Part shown: positions 1 to 12,461 of the stretch, one piece after another
Position numbering within the stretch: the stretch's first letter is position 1
How the letters are laid out: each line of letters starts with the position of its first letter
DNA from: Pseudisothecium myosuroides
Taxonomy: Eukaryota > Streptophyta > Bryopsida > Hypnales > Lembophyllaceae
DNA: 64,000 bases
Assembly (NCBI GenBank): GCA_951799445.1
Contig: OX637292.1
Location: forward strand, 3,227,296-3,291,295
Direction of reading: 5' to 3'
The notes under the pieces: generated by a model
What the model was told of the DNA's origin: nothing
Seen by the model: the letters and a program-made list of their open reading frames with translations, nothing else
The model's database searches: none
Made by a program: the position numbers and the translations under genes

Positions 1-2585
1 ATGCTTTTGATTGTTGCCATCGGTGCATAAAGACTGCCACTTACAAGCTCTAAAGTTTGTATAATGTCTTTTGCTTTCTTAATAAAACTAGCATGGATTC
101 CACATCTGTGTGCTACAAAGGACATTGATGGAAACCGTTGTGATTGTCTTGGTCCACCCCTTCACAATACATTAAATATCCATGAACTTTCTTAAGAGTT
201 CTTTGATATATATGAAGAGAATCTCGTTTTTCACTTATTTGTTGTACCACACTTATGAAAAGCTTGTGCAAGTAATATTGAATGAAGTTTGTTTCCATTA
301 ATTTGTTATTTACAGTAATCTTTCTAAACTGAGTCATTTCTCGCTCAAAAACAAAACACCAATATATCTCACTTGGACCAAATCTTCAAACATCATCCAA
401 CAGGTGAATTGCACCAGCAATATGCTCTGAAGGAGCTCCATTATAGCCATCAATGTCTTCATTGTATACTTGCCATGCTTGAAGAAACAATTGAATGGCT
501 TGCAAGTTCATATTATTTCAACTACTAGTCTTCGTTTGGTTGAAAAAATAATATGTCAAATCGACAAGTAAGGCCTCTACAAACAACTTTTCTTTAGAGA
601 TATGGCCATAAAATACATGTAGAATATGAGGTAGCACTCATTGAATAAATTTTTGTTTTTTTTAGCCACATAAAAGTGGGAATAAAGCACCCACAATAGG
701 CACTAACTTTTTTGAAGACATTGATGAAGAATTTGTATGTGATGATGAAAAGATCATCAAGTCGTTTATAACTAAAGTCGTTTCCATTGCAAATCCATCA
801 CAAAAGTATGTAGGATGCAAAAATAAAAAGGTTACATAAAAATCTCAAATTTTGTTGAAATCTTTAATAATTGCATCCTTCTGAATAGAAATGAGTAAGT
901 AGATTTTGTAATTTTTAATTTATTTGATTTAAATGATAGTCAACCCCTAGCAATTTTCTTATTTAATTTGTGTAAGGTCTTTAGTATCGTGAGTCAATGA
1001 AAAGAAATTAAAATGACCTACCAATTCATGTGTGGTGCAAGAGTTTGCTACGACAAATTTGATAGCTATAAGCAGTCAATGAAACTTCCTAGTGATAGAT
1101 GTCTTTCTAGAAAACAACCTCCAAGTGCTATTGATTTAGATTACTTTGCAAACGATGCTATTAATTTGGTATATAAGAAACTTCAGATTCATTTTTCTTC
1201 TTAGACAGACAAATAAAAGAAGATGGTGCCAAATTTGGATACTTTGTATGGAAGATTAGGATGTTTCTTCTTTCACCACTATAATTTGTACCTTGAACTT
1301 TCATGCGAACGTTCATTATGATGAGATTACTAGTGACTTTGGAGTCCTATTGTGGTTTAATACATTTTTCAATCATATTACATATTGTATGAGTCAATTT
1401 TAATTTGTAGATTATGGTGAATTTTTCAAGCCAAGACAAAGAATTTTAACAGTTTTTAAAGCTGCTGAAGTGTAACATCAAACACTTCAAAATCAAGGGT
1501 ATTATCAACTTGATTTAGCTTTGGTAGTGAATAAAGAAATGTAAAAAACAGGTGAAAAACATTTGAAAAAACTTGGATTGAGTCCAGTTGTAGATTAAAT
1601 GGTATCTGAATACTCAATGGTTAACGTTAGAAATGTTTTTTAAGTCTTTCATTATACATGTCTTTGTTCAAAAACATAACTTAAATTCAAGAAGAGTTGT
1701 CTATGGTTGAGGAGACCACCTTTTAATAATATTGCACTTATACCTTTGTGGAGGAATATGTGTATTGCATGCAATTTGAATGATTAATAATTTGCAATAA
1801 ATCATTTACAACTTTGTTCTCTTGGATTTAGAAGCATATATATATATGCCTTCTGGGATCCACAAAATATGTTTTTTTAACTATCGAAAAATTGATATTG
1901 TGCTTTGTTATTTGCTTTGCTATTTACATTTATATTATCGAAGTACATTTGTACATTAACTGGATTCAAAACTTAGTCAGTCCATGGTAGTTTATGACTT
2001 ATTTTTTATTTTTTGCTAAAAATAAAATTGCGAAAAGAACAAAATATCCAACAGACTAATAGAGTTCGATTGCATTTAACACTTATGTGACCTTCTTTGA
2101 TAATTGAGATATTCAAATGGCAAGTATATCAAAGCATCACCACCGTGGTTCCATATGCCTTTGCGAAACTCTATAATTAATCAAGACTTTGGAGGCAAAA
2201 CAACCCCCACCATGGTTCTAGGCATCGTTTTCAAAACATTAGACAAAGCAAATTTAGTCCAGAGTACCTCAACTTGTCGTGGATGGGGGAATTTTTGGTG
2301 AATTTGAAGTTGACCAATTTTTGCAATTCAGATTGAATTCAAAGCATTTTAGAGTAACTTTAGAGCAATACAAAATTGGAATTCAATGTGATGCAGAGTA
2401 CTTCAAAATGCTAATCATCTTAATTGTCCTTCAAATAGCTAGCCTACGCTAGGAAAAAACCTACTTATTGGGCACTACTCAATCACAAAGCCCAGTCACT
2501 ATTGTTGTTTTTACTACCTACCGATGGCAATGCTCTCATATATTTGAACTGCACTAGAACTTTGGAAGCCTTATACACGAACACA
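1..2585. other. AT-rich intergenic sequence, no gene recognised
   Basis: I see no recognisable gene. The longest plus-strand open stretch, about 63 codons near 1013-1204, has no motif I know and no clear splice-linked partner. The block looks like decayed intergenic or transposon sequence. Confidence 0.5.
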
Positions 2586-2728
2586 CACTAGTAGAAAACA
2601 AGGTCCTGAATGACTGGTCCACAATGACTGCAGCAGTCATTTTTTGTCCACAATGACTACAAAATGACTGCAAAGTGACTGTCGCAGTCATTGTGGACCA
2701 GTCATTTATAGCCTATTTTCTACTAGTG
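2586..2728. mobile_element. CACTA-type MITE, 143 bp
   Basis: The element begins CACTAGTAGAAAA and ends TTTTCTACTAGTG, an inverted pair with the CACTA terminus. It is flanked on both sides by ACA (2583-2585 and 2729-2731), the 3-bp target duplication expected of CACTA transposons. The interior is almost wholly inverted repeats of ATGACT/AGTCATT, the same subterminal motif found in the 2.6-kb element at 21694-24329. It is probably an internal-deletion derivative of that lineage. It has no coding capacity. Confidence 0.85.
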
Positions 2729-2826
2729 ACAATACCCACTTTTGTGCAATCACTAGAAAGGTAGAGCGTCTAAATTTTTAAAAATGTACACCAACAATAA
2801 GCAATATTTGAGGCGAATCCAGTTAG

Positions 2827-3371
2827 TTAACCCCTTAGCGCTCAAACGACCATTTTTTGGTCGCTGTCCAACTTCTGGTAGATTTTTCGAATGGAAAAAA
2901 AATTCAATTTTTTTTTTTTTTTTTTTTCCAAAAGATTTGGACGTCTTTCAATATTTATATTGAAAACTAAGATCTCTAGGGTCAAACAAAAATTATAAGA
3001 GAAATAGCACAAAGTGTTTAGAATTTGTCTAGTGTTGAAAAATGTACCATTTGGGAAAAGTGTTGGTGTTCTCATTACTAGATCTTATGCATTTTTTCAC
3101 AAATCAATAGAAACTACAATTTTGACCAATAAAAAAAAATTCAAATGCTAAAGCTGAAAATTATATTTTTGGTGAATTTTTGAAGTTATATCTTCAAAAT
3201 TTATTTGAAGAGAATCTAAAAATTGTTTTATAATTTTGACCTTATGTATATTTTCTACTTTTCGTACTTCACATTATCTTTTTGATGCAAACTTCAAAAA
3301 AATTATAGAACTTATATTTTATAACACACTTGTGTTTTGTCCGAACTCCTTAGTGGGCTTTTAGGGGTTAA
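2827..3371. mobile_element. TTAA-flanked CCC-terminus element, 545 bp
   Basis: It is bounded by TTAA at both ends. The left terminus is CCCCTTAGCGCTC and the right terminus reads, inverted, CCCCTAAAAGCCC, so the terminal match is about 6-9 bp. It belongs to the TTAA/CCC superfamily that recurs through the window. The interior is AT-rich and non-coding. A similar left end, TTAACCCTTAAGTGCTCC, occurs at 15863. Confidence 0.65.
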
Positions 3372-4849
3372 GTTAGTTCATTAACAGCTAATGGAATTGG
3401 AAAAAAATCAAGACGGGTGCAATTTAAAAACATTAGAAAAAAATTGGTAAAAAAATCTATAAAATTTCTATTTGGAATAAAAATATAGAAATAAAATGTA
3501 GAGGGACCAAGCTAGAGAGGTTGACTTTTGTTAAACAAAGTGATATATTGCTCACCAAAAAAAAGTTTAGGGAGGAGCTCCATTCTCTTTTGGGTATAAA
3601 ATCTAGGTTGTATTTAGATTCTATTGCATTAAAACTATAATCCTACCCCACATTTAAATGTTGGAAATGGTAATGTCAATTGTGAATGCTTTGAGTTGAA
3701 ACTATTTGACCACTAGCATGGATTTAAGGTAAGTACAAGCAAATGAGACAACTTATGTTCTTCAACACACCCTATGAGTCAAAATTACCACAATTTTCAA
3801 TTGCAACTAATGAGAGTTGACTCAAATCGTGTTTTATAAATGTCTATGTAAGATGAGTCTAATATTATCAATATTGGTTACTCTATGTTCTCAACTTTGA
3901 AAATTTGGAGTATATTACCTAAAAGTCAAAAAATATATGAAACAACTTGACTTAGATTTCTCTTGAATTTGCTCATTATCTCATCAAAAAAATTGTTATT
4001 TGAATACCAAGACAACGGGATCAATATAAGCATTGCTTTTAGGTGATCATATCTTCCATGATTAAGAAAAATTAAAGCAACAAATCTCTAAGAGTTTTTC
4101 CAAGAATTAGAAAAGTTTTTTTGAAATTCACAAACATTAGCATTGCATTTCACTTCCAACTGAGTAGGGAGAAAATAAGAAACAAGGTAGGATTGCCTTG
4201 TTGTAAAATAAAAACCTAATATGTTGATATTTCAAATGTGATGCTAATCATCCCTTAGCAAAGTTCCACTCCAAATCAAGTTATACTTTGAGGAAATATG
4301 AGTTATACTTTGAAAGATTAGAATGTTCTCAATAAGGTCATGTTACTGTAATCGTGTATTATAAACCCAATTTGGAGGTAAACTACAATTTACCTATATC
4401 TTGACTATAGTACCGTACGTGAAGGTCTAATTTAGCACTTATGTGTTGAAATTGAATTTTCATGTCAGCTTTTTTGGGATCCATATCACCTAATACCATT
4501 CACAAGATGACATGTGGCACTTTTATTACAAACATGAATTAATTTATGACAAATTTGACCTTCGCTTCGGATAGGTCACATTATGACATGATTCTTTTTT
4601 CCTCAAAGTGATGTACATTGGTGGAGTTTTGGAAATTAATTACAACATTGGTTTGTTTTAAGCCGGTTCTAACACTCTATTGAAGTGTCTTATACGGTGC
4701 AGTTACTATATAAGGTGTACCATTGCATCATTGTGATTGTAAAGCAAAATGGATAAGGGTATTTATTGTCAACGCTATTTTCAAGAAATACAAAAGCTTA
4801 TTAATAAATGCATCCACATGCATGGAAAAAACTCCATTACTTAATTCAA
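3372..4849. other. AT-rich intergenic, nothing recognised
   Basis: No convincing ORF, RNA gene or bounded repeat is visible in this stretch. Confidence 0.45.
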
Positions 4850-5096
4850 ACTAGTTTGCCTTGAGCCATTGCCAAAATATAATAAAATAAAAATAAAAAT
4901 AAAATTTATCATAATTTTTTTGAAATTCAATATATTTCACACTAGAGATCCAAACGCCACAAAACAAAGCCCAACCACCCCTCTTCACAAAGAGCTTTCC
5001 AACATTTGCCAATAACGCAACCGTAGGACTCACGGTCCAGAAAATCTCACTGTAACAAACAAACAAATAAACAAACAAACAGTCTAATTTAAGGTA
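4850..5096 (-). repeat. Dispersed ~240-bp repeat with Helitron-like end (diverged copy)
   Basis: Read on the minus strand it starts near TACCTTAAATT with a short TTTG-rich run. It passes through a segment related to GAAAGCCCTTGGCGAGGAGG and ends GGCAAACTAGT. It is alignable by eye with copies at 16294, 34733, 41199, 41765 and 42014. The open frame across it follows the repeat and is not a gene. Confidence 0.6.
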
Positions 5097-5371
5097 CAAA
5101 TGTGTATTGACATTCATTGAAAATAGTGATATCATCTCAAGCATTTGTATCAATCCAATTGTTTCATCTACTGAGACTGAACTAAAGAAGAAAAGTTTTG
5201 TCAAATATTTGCCCAAATTATTTTTATGGCTATGGACAGTGGTTCTAATCAACTTCATACGACTTGCATATGACATAATCACTTGAGCCAAAAAAAACTA
5301 AAATTTTGCCTTTTATCATATTTTGCCTAATAAAATATCACTACATACAATGATTGTAAAATGAATACATA

Positions 5372-5601
5372 TTAACCCTGTAAGGACGCGGGGGGTGACC
5401 CTGGAAATCATGCATTGTATAACCGTGAGAGTCATTGGAATAAAAAAATCCAAAAGTACTCATTGGAAGTCAAGCTACTGTAGATGTTCTCCACTTTCCA
5501 CAAAAAACTCCAAGGATGAATAGTTGTAGTTCTATCCTACATTGGAGAATCCCTTGTCATTCATCGGACACTTATGGTCCGCGGCGTCCTTACTGGGTTA
5601 A
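5372..5601. mobile_element. TTAA-flanked MITE, ~230-bp class, copy 1
   Basis: TTAA lies at both ends. The inverted termini are CCCTGTAAGGACGC (left) and CCCAGTAAGGACGC (right, inverted). It shares long internal stretches with 25497-25727, for example AAAAGTACTCATTGGA and AAGGATGAATAGTTG. It is non-coding. Confidence 0.8.
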
Positions 5602-6274
5602 AAGACTGTATGTACAACTTTTTAATAATCTTCGTTTGATTTTTTTTCCAATATAACATTTGTATCAAAATCATGAAAGTATTTCCAGATTGAATTAATG
5701 AAAATAAGAACTGAAATTAATGCATAAGAAATGCTTGACTATTTATTGAAATTAAAGTTATAGTTAAACTACTAAATAACCTACTGTACATATCATCATA
5801 TCATTGTGAATTTCATAATGAGTGATATAAATAGATCATTCGAAAAAGATTGTAAAACTATTATTTGCAATTTTTAAAAAAGAGGTTACATAATTTGTGG
5901 AGAACTTTTGCAACAAAAAGCATGACCTCTGACAACCACCCCTTACAAATGCTTGACAATCCATTGATACTCTACCTGTGAGATAGACACTCCATAAAAA
6001 ATGATGCAACTAGCACATTAAAACTCAACCAATGATACAAAACACAACGTTTGTATGAAATCACATTCCTGTAATTTGTGATAGACCGTAAATCACAGTA
6101 GTCTATGCGTAATGTGAGGCCCTCAAAAGTTCATAAAATGCCTCCAAAATAGAATTAAAAAAACTTTCTTCACTGCCTAGCCTCGAAATAATCACTTCCG
6201 CCGACCTGGCAAATGGTGGCGACAGGGTCATGGATTTGATAAAGAATAAAGAATGAGCTAACCTCAATTAATCA

Positions 6275-9200
6275 TCACTCCATTTTCTTCTCGTCCTTCT
6301 TGGGAGCGCTCCTTTTCTTCCATTTCAGATAAATTTGATACATGAGCCCTGAGAACACCATGGCCACCCCAGCCCACTGCTGCGAAGAGAGATGGTTTCC
6401 GTTCCAGACGGAGGACACAAAAATGCTGACGAACTTGCGGGTGGTGGTGACGGTGGTGTTGGTGAGAGCACCAAACCTGCTGATGGTGAGGAAGATGAAG
6501 TTCTGGCCAACAGCTCCACAAAGACAGAACAGCAGGATGTCCCACGCAGCAGCTGGATGCTCTTGCAGGAACTTCACTGCTTCCCAGCCTCCGCCGCTTG
6601 GCCATCCGAACATGAAGAGGGACATGTAGATGGAGCCCCACAAGTTCATACCCATCATGATATGCCACGCGTTTGTCTTCGGATACCTGTCATGAGGAAT
6701 TGGCAAAATTAAAACTCCAAAAAATAATAACCTTAATTGAATGCAATGCGACCTCTGACCCTGTTAACAAGTGGATCCATGAAAAAGTGGACCCATGATT
6801 TTCCATTACAGTATGGAGTTTAGAATGAGTTTTTGAAGGTGCAGCCCTACTACCCTCATATGTGCCACTAAGCACTCCAAAACCGACATGAAGTGCATCA
6901 CCTCATGCATCTACACTGGCCACAGTATTTGCTTAAACTAATACAATGTGAAGACACAATTGTGGCCACATTCTTTGCAAAAGATCTACTAAGACCCTAC
7001 TCAGAAGGTAGAAGATCTCATTGTGGTCACTAAGTCACTCCATTTATATTACTCGAAAATTTAATTGTGCCACTTTCACTGGCTCAAAATCTCACTTATT
7101 GAAGAGTGACGGTGTTACACCAAATGCACGCCAGAATGTAGCCCTAAGATAGATGGACAAAATAGAAACGTGGCTACAAAGGGTCTCCTACCTTCTAATT
7201 AAAAAGATTCGTTGCCAAGGTTCCATGAAACTAGACGAAAAGTGACGATACCCCAATTTACAGAAAAGCATCTAGACATGGACAAAGGATGAAGGAGAAC
7301 CGATATAGGGGAGGTACATACTTCTTTGTGATTGAGTCTTGTGTGGCGTTTGTAAATCCATCCAATCCGAGATTCAGAAAACAGAGGGTATAGCCCAAAG
7401 GTGCGTTGGGACTTGAAAGTTTGCTAAAAACCTTTTTGCTGTTCTATAAGCCGCAGAGTGGCAATAAAGTTAGTACACACTACTCTTGAGAGAAAGATCT
7501 TCCACATTCCACATTCAATACAAACTTCAAAGGTCAAGCATTTCTAGAACCATGCATCCTCAAATGGAGGTACAATGGCAAATCTTGTCATGTGTACTGT
7601 GGTCCAACATGCTATTGGTCTGGGAGACCAAATCATTTCCTCACTACAGCCTGAAAAATAAGCAAAAATTACAAACTCACGTCGTGCATTGCCTAAAACT
7701 GTAATAGCTAAGACAAATCAAGCAATCGAAAGAATTAGTAGAGCGTACCTTAAATAAAGCGAACACAGACACGCCACCTGCAACCAAAAATGTGCACATA
7801 TATTCTGGAAGAGTGTACCGCACACCGTACACCAGCGCTCCCACGAACATCACTGCCACGTACCAAACAAAGGTTGTGAGTTTCATGAATCATCATAGCC
7901 TACGACCATCCACGAATGGACACACCCAAAAGATCAGTTCCAATAAAAATAGACACGGCTCTTGCTATTTGGTGAAGTGTAAGTATCAGAGGCAAAAAGT
8001 TGTTGAGCAAAACCTGGAATCATCTTTGATGATTTAGCCAGCACCTGACATGAACAAAACACCAAGTATTTTATGAATACGTGAAATATCACAGATTACC
8101 CGGCCTGCTGAAAAGACATCCGGTTTATTAACCAAGTTCAACACATATTCTCAGAGATCGCAGCGGTGGTGAATTACGTCTCAATGATGCAGGTGCGTTT
8201 ACAAGCTGCATAGCTCAACTTGAGAATAGCTACAGTCAGAGGGTAAACACTCTTTATTTTGATGCAAGATGAAACAATAATCTAGAAAAAATAAAAATAA
8301 AGATAAATTTTTTAACCCCTAAAGGTCCAAGAGGCCCACATTGAGTCTCATGCTTTCACAATGTAATCAATCGAATTTGTGATTTTAAAACCATGAATCC
8401 TTGGTCCTTTAGAAGTTAAGACTAGTAAAGAAATCAAATCAACGTATATGATGCAAAAGGTTATGCGCATAGAGTGAATTTGAAAGATTCCGTCCTTGAT
8501 GACATGTGAGCATCTAGATCATATGATGTTGTGACTTCTTTGGGCGAGACAGCAGGAATTCAAAAAAATAGGCAAATACCTGCGCGGGATAGCTGATGTA
8601 CTTCAAAGCGACAATGCCACAGGCAGGGCCGATGGCATTTGAGATACTGGAGCTCCAGAAGGCTGTCACAGGCGCTTGGCTGCCCTTCTTGTTTGGCCAT
8701 AATTGTAACACTGCGTCAAAAGCAATCACAGCACAGGGACATCAGAAGCAAAACATCGAAAAGACTATTTCTCATGTACAAAAATGTTTAACCTCTACGC
8801 ATTCCGAAGTTCATATTCTGGATGATGGGGATGATAAATGGAGTGCTTCAAGGCGACGTTACTCCAAATACTTCTAATTCGTCCAAAATTATGTTCGAAT
8901 CCTTAAAAAGAAACCTTCCTTTATGATCCATGTGATGAAATTGAGGTAAATAGTATATTGTGCAAAGACTTAAGCAAAAATGGGCAGAAATTCAAACAAG
9001 GATTTGGGCGTGAAGGGTTAAACTAGCAGCGCGCTCACTCACAAACACTAAAATTCACACAGACCCCGTCCATTTGAAAAGGCCTTCGGGGAGAAGAGGA
9101 GTATAGAGGACCCGGATTCCAGGGATTAGAAGGCAACAAAGTCTGATCTGAAACAGAAAGAACCCTATAAAAAACAACGGTCCATGAGATAAACCCCTAA

Positions 9201-10916
9201 GGCAACCATTTCATGTAAATTTTCTATTAAGGTAGGAGGTCCTAAAATGGAGCGGGTTCTAAAACCAATCAAGCTCTAGAGGTACATTTTGCACTTTCCA
9301 ATGTACAAGTGGTGTGCATTTGAGGAGGTGGTCGGTTTTAGAGCCCACAAAAATGCACTTTTCTGCAACTTCAGAAATTCATAACTAATTCCACAAAGCT
9401 TCAAAAAATATGAAACAACTTGGGTTAGATGCCAATTTCTCTTGCCTTTCAAGGAAAATTTACTGAAAAATATTTTAAGAAGTTCTACCTCCCCAAAAGT
9501 CAGTTTCAGCTCTTAGGTGAGCGGTTTATGGACCTCCTACCTTAGACCCTAAGCGGGACAAGCTAGACAGCCATACTGGACTTATCACAAAACCGTTCGC
9601 TCATGTTTGTGATCTATGAAGGTCTTCAAAGAGCAACCTTAAAACCGGAATTGGGGCCTTCATCAACAAGGGTTTTCTTCAAAGCATTATGGAGAAATTA
9701 GCACCCTATAGTATGCGGATTTCCTCCCAATCCTCTGTATTACAAACTAGACAAATTTAGTAAGAAACTTGCCAAAACCAAGTAATTGGAGAAGCAAAGG
9801 TTCCGAGTGTCTTACTCAACAGAGACCAGAAGAGACATATTACACTTTGGGCCAAGTTTAAGAATGTGAGCTGTTCAAACCTCTCCCCCTTTTCTCCATA
9901 TCGCCTTGTAGATCTGCAGAACGCCAGGCACCCAGCGCTTTCAGTCAATCTCCAAATTCTACGAATCAAAAGCAACCCCCTAAAACTCCCCATTAAGCTT
10001 AGTTACGGTTGTCCGAAACGCTTTCGAGCATTGCCATAATAACCACTTCTGAATTTTCTTTAAAGACAGAGCAAAATCTTCAAAGCAAAGTAACTCTACC
10101 AAACCTAAAACCAATAGCACATGTACTACTGGCACACAATTCGAGAGCATAAATGTATGCGAGTAGCACATGGCGTTAATCTTGGGTATGCCAACCTCAG
10201 TGCCAGCTCAAGTGATTACCATGAGCTACTAAACTCTCAGAAAACCCTAAAATAAATTTAAAAAAAGCACCAGAACTCAAAAGAAAGTCGATAAGAAATC
10301 AAAGATCGAGCAATGAACTTGTGATCCAAACTCAAATTCCAAAAACAATAATTAAAAATTAAAAATTCACAGGAAGTAACAGCAACGTACGCACCGCGTG
10401 AAAGAAATTACAGCACTTGACCGAACCCAAGGTACCCATAGACTTTTGAAAATATCAAAAAAGTGCAAACTCTCCAAAATAGCGCAGACTCAATCGATCA
10501 CCATGCCCAACCTCACAAAATTAATACAACCTATGCACCGCGTGAAAGAAAGAACACCACTTCACCCTACCCAAGATACCCACTTCTGAAAATTCTCAAA
10601 CAAGTGCAAACTCTCCAAAATAGCGCAGATCACCATGCTCAACCTCAGAAACGCTCAAACAAGTGCCAGAACTCAATAGAAAGCCAACAATGAACACCCC
10701 AAGCGCAATCTGAATCCCCAAAGAGGGGATTCAGATTTCCAAACAGGGGAAACACCGGCAGAGTACAGAGCCCGCACCCCCGTGAGGTGTGAGGTTCCTT
10801 TGCACTTACACATTTTCCTGGACCACGCCTTGGGTGATGTATGCGCCATAAATTGCGGCCACGCAGATGGTGAGCATGAGGATCTGGCTTGCGCCTCCTC
10901 CCTCCACTTTCTCCAT
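6275..10916 (-). CDS. UTR3-like: UDP-galactose/UDP-glucose transporter, ER type, 7 exons
   Basis: Exons in coding order: 10916-10810, 9913-9816, 8710-8580, 8044-8014 (31 nt), 7852-7749, 7443-7322 and 6686-6275. All have GT-AG borders and compatible phases, and the product is 334 aa. It is a multi-pass nucleotide-sugar transporter of the drug/metabolite superfamily, closest by memory to Arabidopsis UTR1/UTR3, which exchange UDP-glucose/UDP-galactose across the ER membrane. Family-typical stretches are visible: GAYITQGVVQE in exon 1, FEQLTFLNLAQSVICLFW, ALKYISYPAQVLAKSSKMIP across the micro-exon, YTLPEYMCTFLVAGGVS, DGFTNATQDSIT, and GAVGQNFIFLTISRFGALTN followed by TTTRKFVSI. The protein ends KKME, an exact KKXX ER-retrieval signal. 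The length matches the family (about 330 aa). Introns contain a MITE and two other repeats. The start is the first ATG in a GC-rich leader. Substrate preference is inferred from the family only. Confidence 0.92.
8312..8419. mobile_element. TTAA-flanked MITE, 108 bp, inside transporter intron 3
   Basis: The left end is TTAACCCCTAAAGGTCCAAG and the right end, inverted, is TTAACTTCTAAAGGACCAAG, so about 17 of 20 positions match. TTAA lies on both sides. It is the shortest member of the TTAA/CCC superfamily here and sits within the intron at 8045-8579. Confidence 0.7.
9228..9544. mobile_element. TIR element with AAGGTA terminus, in transporter intron 2
   Basis: A perfect 15-bp inverted repeat TAAGGTAGGAGGTCC bounds a 317-bp non-coding segment inside the intron at 8711-9815. 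A homologous, inverted copy lies at about 30374-30712. It shares a CCTAAAATG subterminal with the element at 35039. I found no clear target duplication. Confidence 0.7.
10386..10690. repeat. Tandem duplication (~141-144 bp period) in transporter intron 1
   Basis: The segment GCACCGCGTGAAAGAAA occurs at 10391 and 10535, and GTGCAAACTCTCCAAAATAG at about 10463 and 10604. This gives two diverged copies, and a further short fragment (CAAGTGCCAGAACTCAATAG) follows. All lie within the first intron. Confidence 0.7.
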
Positions 10917-11275
10917 CGCCACTCACAACGCACTCGCCTTGAGAAACCCACAAAAATTTCGTTGGCAATTGGAAATCGGGTAAGGAATGTGTGTTTGTTT
11001 TGCAAGCTCGTCAATGCATTGATCGAGAGAAACTTGCATTGGTCGCAGACGCGGCAATGCACGCGATTGTTGCAAGTGCGGCGTTCATTGCACGTTGGGG
11101 GCGTAACCCACAGTCAACAACTGACGACGGCGAAGGAAGTCTGTTATGCGCTGCGGTGTGAACAGGGGATCGTTCTCCGGGTTGGGCACAGCGTGGGGAG
11201 CGTGGGGAGCGTGAAGAGAGTCAGAGTGGGAGCGTTACTCGGGAGAAATTCCGTCTGCACCCTTGCACGCTAAAA
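10917..11275 (-). promoter_or_regulatory. GC-rich leader/promoter region of the transporter gene
   Basis: GC content rises sharply immediately 5' of the transporter ATG at 10916 and falls back to AT-rich sequence after about 11275. This is as expected for a 5' UTR and core promoter. Open frames here run over the leader and show no known domain. No clear TATA box is assigned. Confidence 0.45.
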
Positions 11276-12461
11276 ATGACATGATGTAATTTTAAATCTA
11301 TTGATTTATATTTGAATTTGGGTCCAATTTCTTGTTTCTTACACCCAAAATGTATCCCAAATGTATTTGTTAAATATTGAATTCATCAATCACAACTTGA
11401 ATGTAGGATAAAATAGATTAAACTTATATTTGGTGGACTTATACTTTACATGATAGGATAGAGGCCTCTTGGAGAGAATTTGGAGGGATCCACACTCCTA
11501 TTCTTTTATTCTTGGTTGTTTGTCAAACCGGCCCTCCAAATGCAAGATTGTGGATGCTATTACAGCTACCTAGTAGTTCATAGCACCATTAAGCACAAGA
11601 CTATAATTCTGCAAAATTGGATGTTCCCTACAGTCAATTCTAAGAGGGAGAATGTTTAGTCATTGTCAAGAAAATTCAAACTAGGAAGGCCAAGCATGAA
11701 GGAAAAATGAACATTGACAAGTTGAAACAATAAAAAGAAATAAATAGGAGACTAACTAACAACGCACTGCAGAGTCAGTTGTATGACGCAATCAGACAAA
11801 AAGTTGAATATTAGTAACAATGGTTCTACAATTTTCATTAGTAGTTTATTGAGTAGACGTCAATTGACACCCCAACCCACATAGTTGAATAATGTGATGG
11901 GGAAAAATCAATCAAAATTGATTGTGTAATTATATATATAGACATATTTATTTATTTATATTTATATTGTACAATCTTCAGTTCAAGGACTTGAAATTAG
12001 AGCATAGGTTTAGAATGTATTATATTCTATGATCAATTTGGCAAAAACTAATTTTAAAAATAGATGACGAAAGTTTAGAAAAAAAATTTAGTATATTTTC
12101 ATGTGGATAAATTGTTTGGGAAAATAATATTTTGGTTTTAAACATTTGCCAAATTTGTTCTCCCAAGTTTAACATGAAACACTGATCTTGATAATCAAAT
12201 ACAATATATCCATTGAGCTTTGACATCTTATAAGTTTTGTATATAGTTTTTTATTCAAACGTCAATTTTGGAGTGCATCCAAGTTTAGCAATAACATGTA
12301 TATGTGTGACTAAAAAGTCGTCTATCATCTAATTAACAAACAATCATGACTATTATTGAAATCTTTTCAATTATAAGTGATTCTACTATACCATCCTTGT
12401 TTAAGGTGATTGGTTGACCATTCAAAGATCCCCTTGCCCATCATTGTGCAATAATGTAAAT
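11276..12461. other. AT-rich intergenic, nothing recognised
   Basis: No supported gene or bounded repeat was seen. Confidence 0.45.

Noticed and set aside
1013..1204. 63-codon plus-strand frame
   Set aside because: No recognisable family, no supporting splice partners and AT-rich context. It is compatible with chance or a decayed transposon.
6342..6712. Long plus-strand open frames opposite the last exon of the transporter gene
   Set aside because: They are antisense to a well-supported coding exon and show no domain.
9001..9025. GAAGGGTTAA as another right end of a TTAA element
   Set aside because: No plausible left terminus at a consistent distance.
10782..11273. 163-codon plus-strand frame over the transporter start
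   Set aside because: It overlaps exon 1 and the GC-rich leader in antisense. Its composition explains the frame and no family is recognisable.
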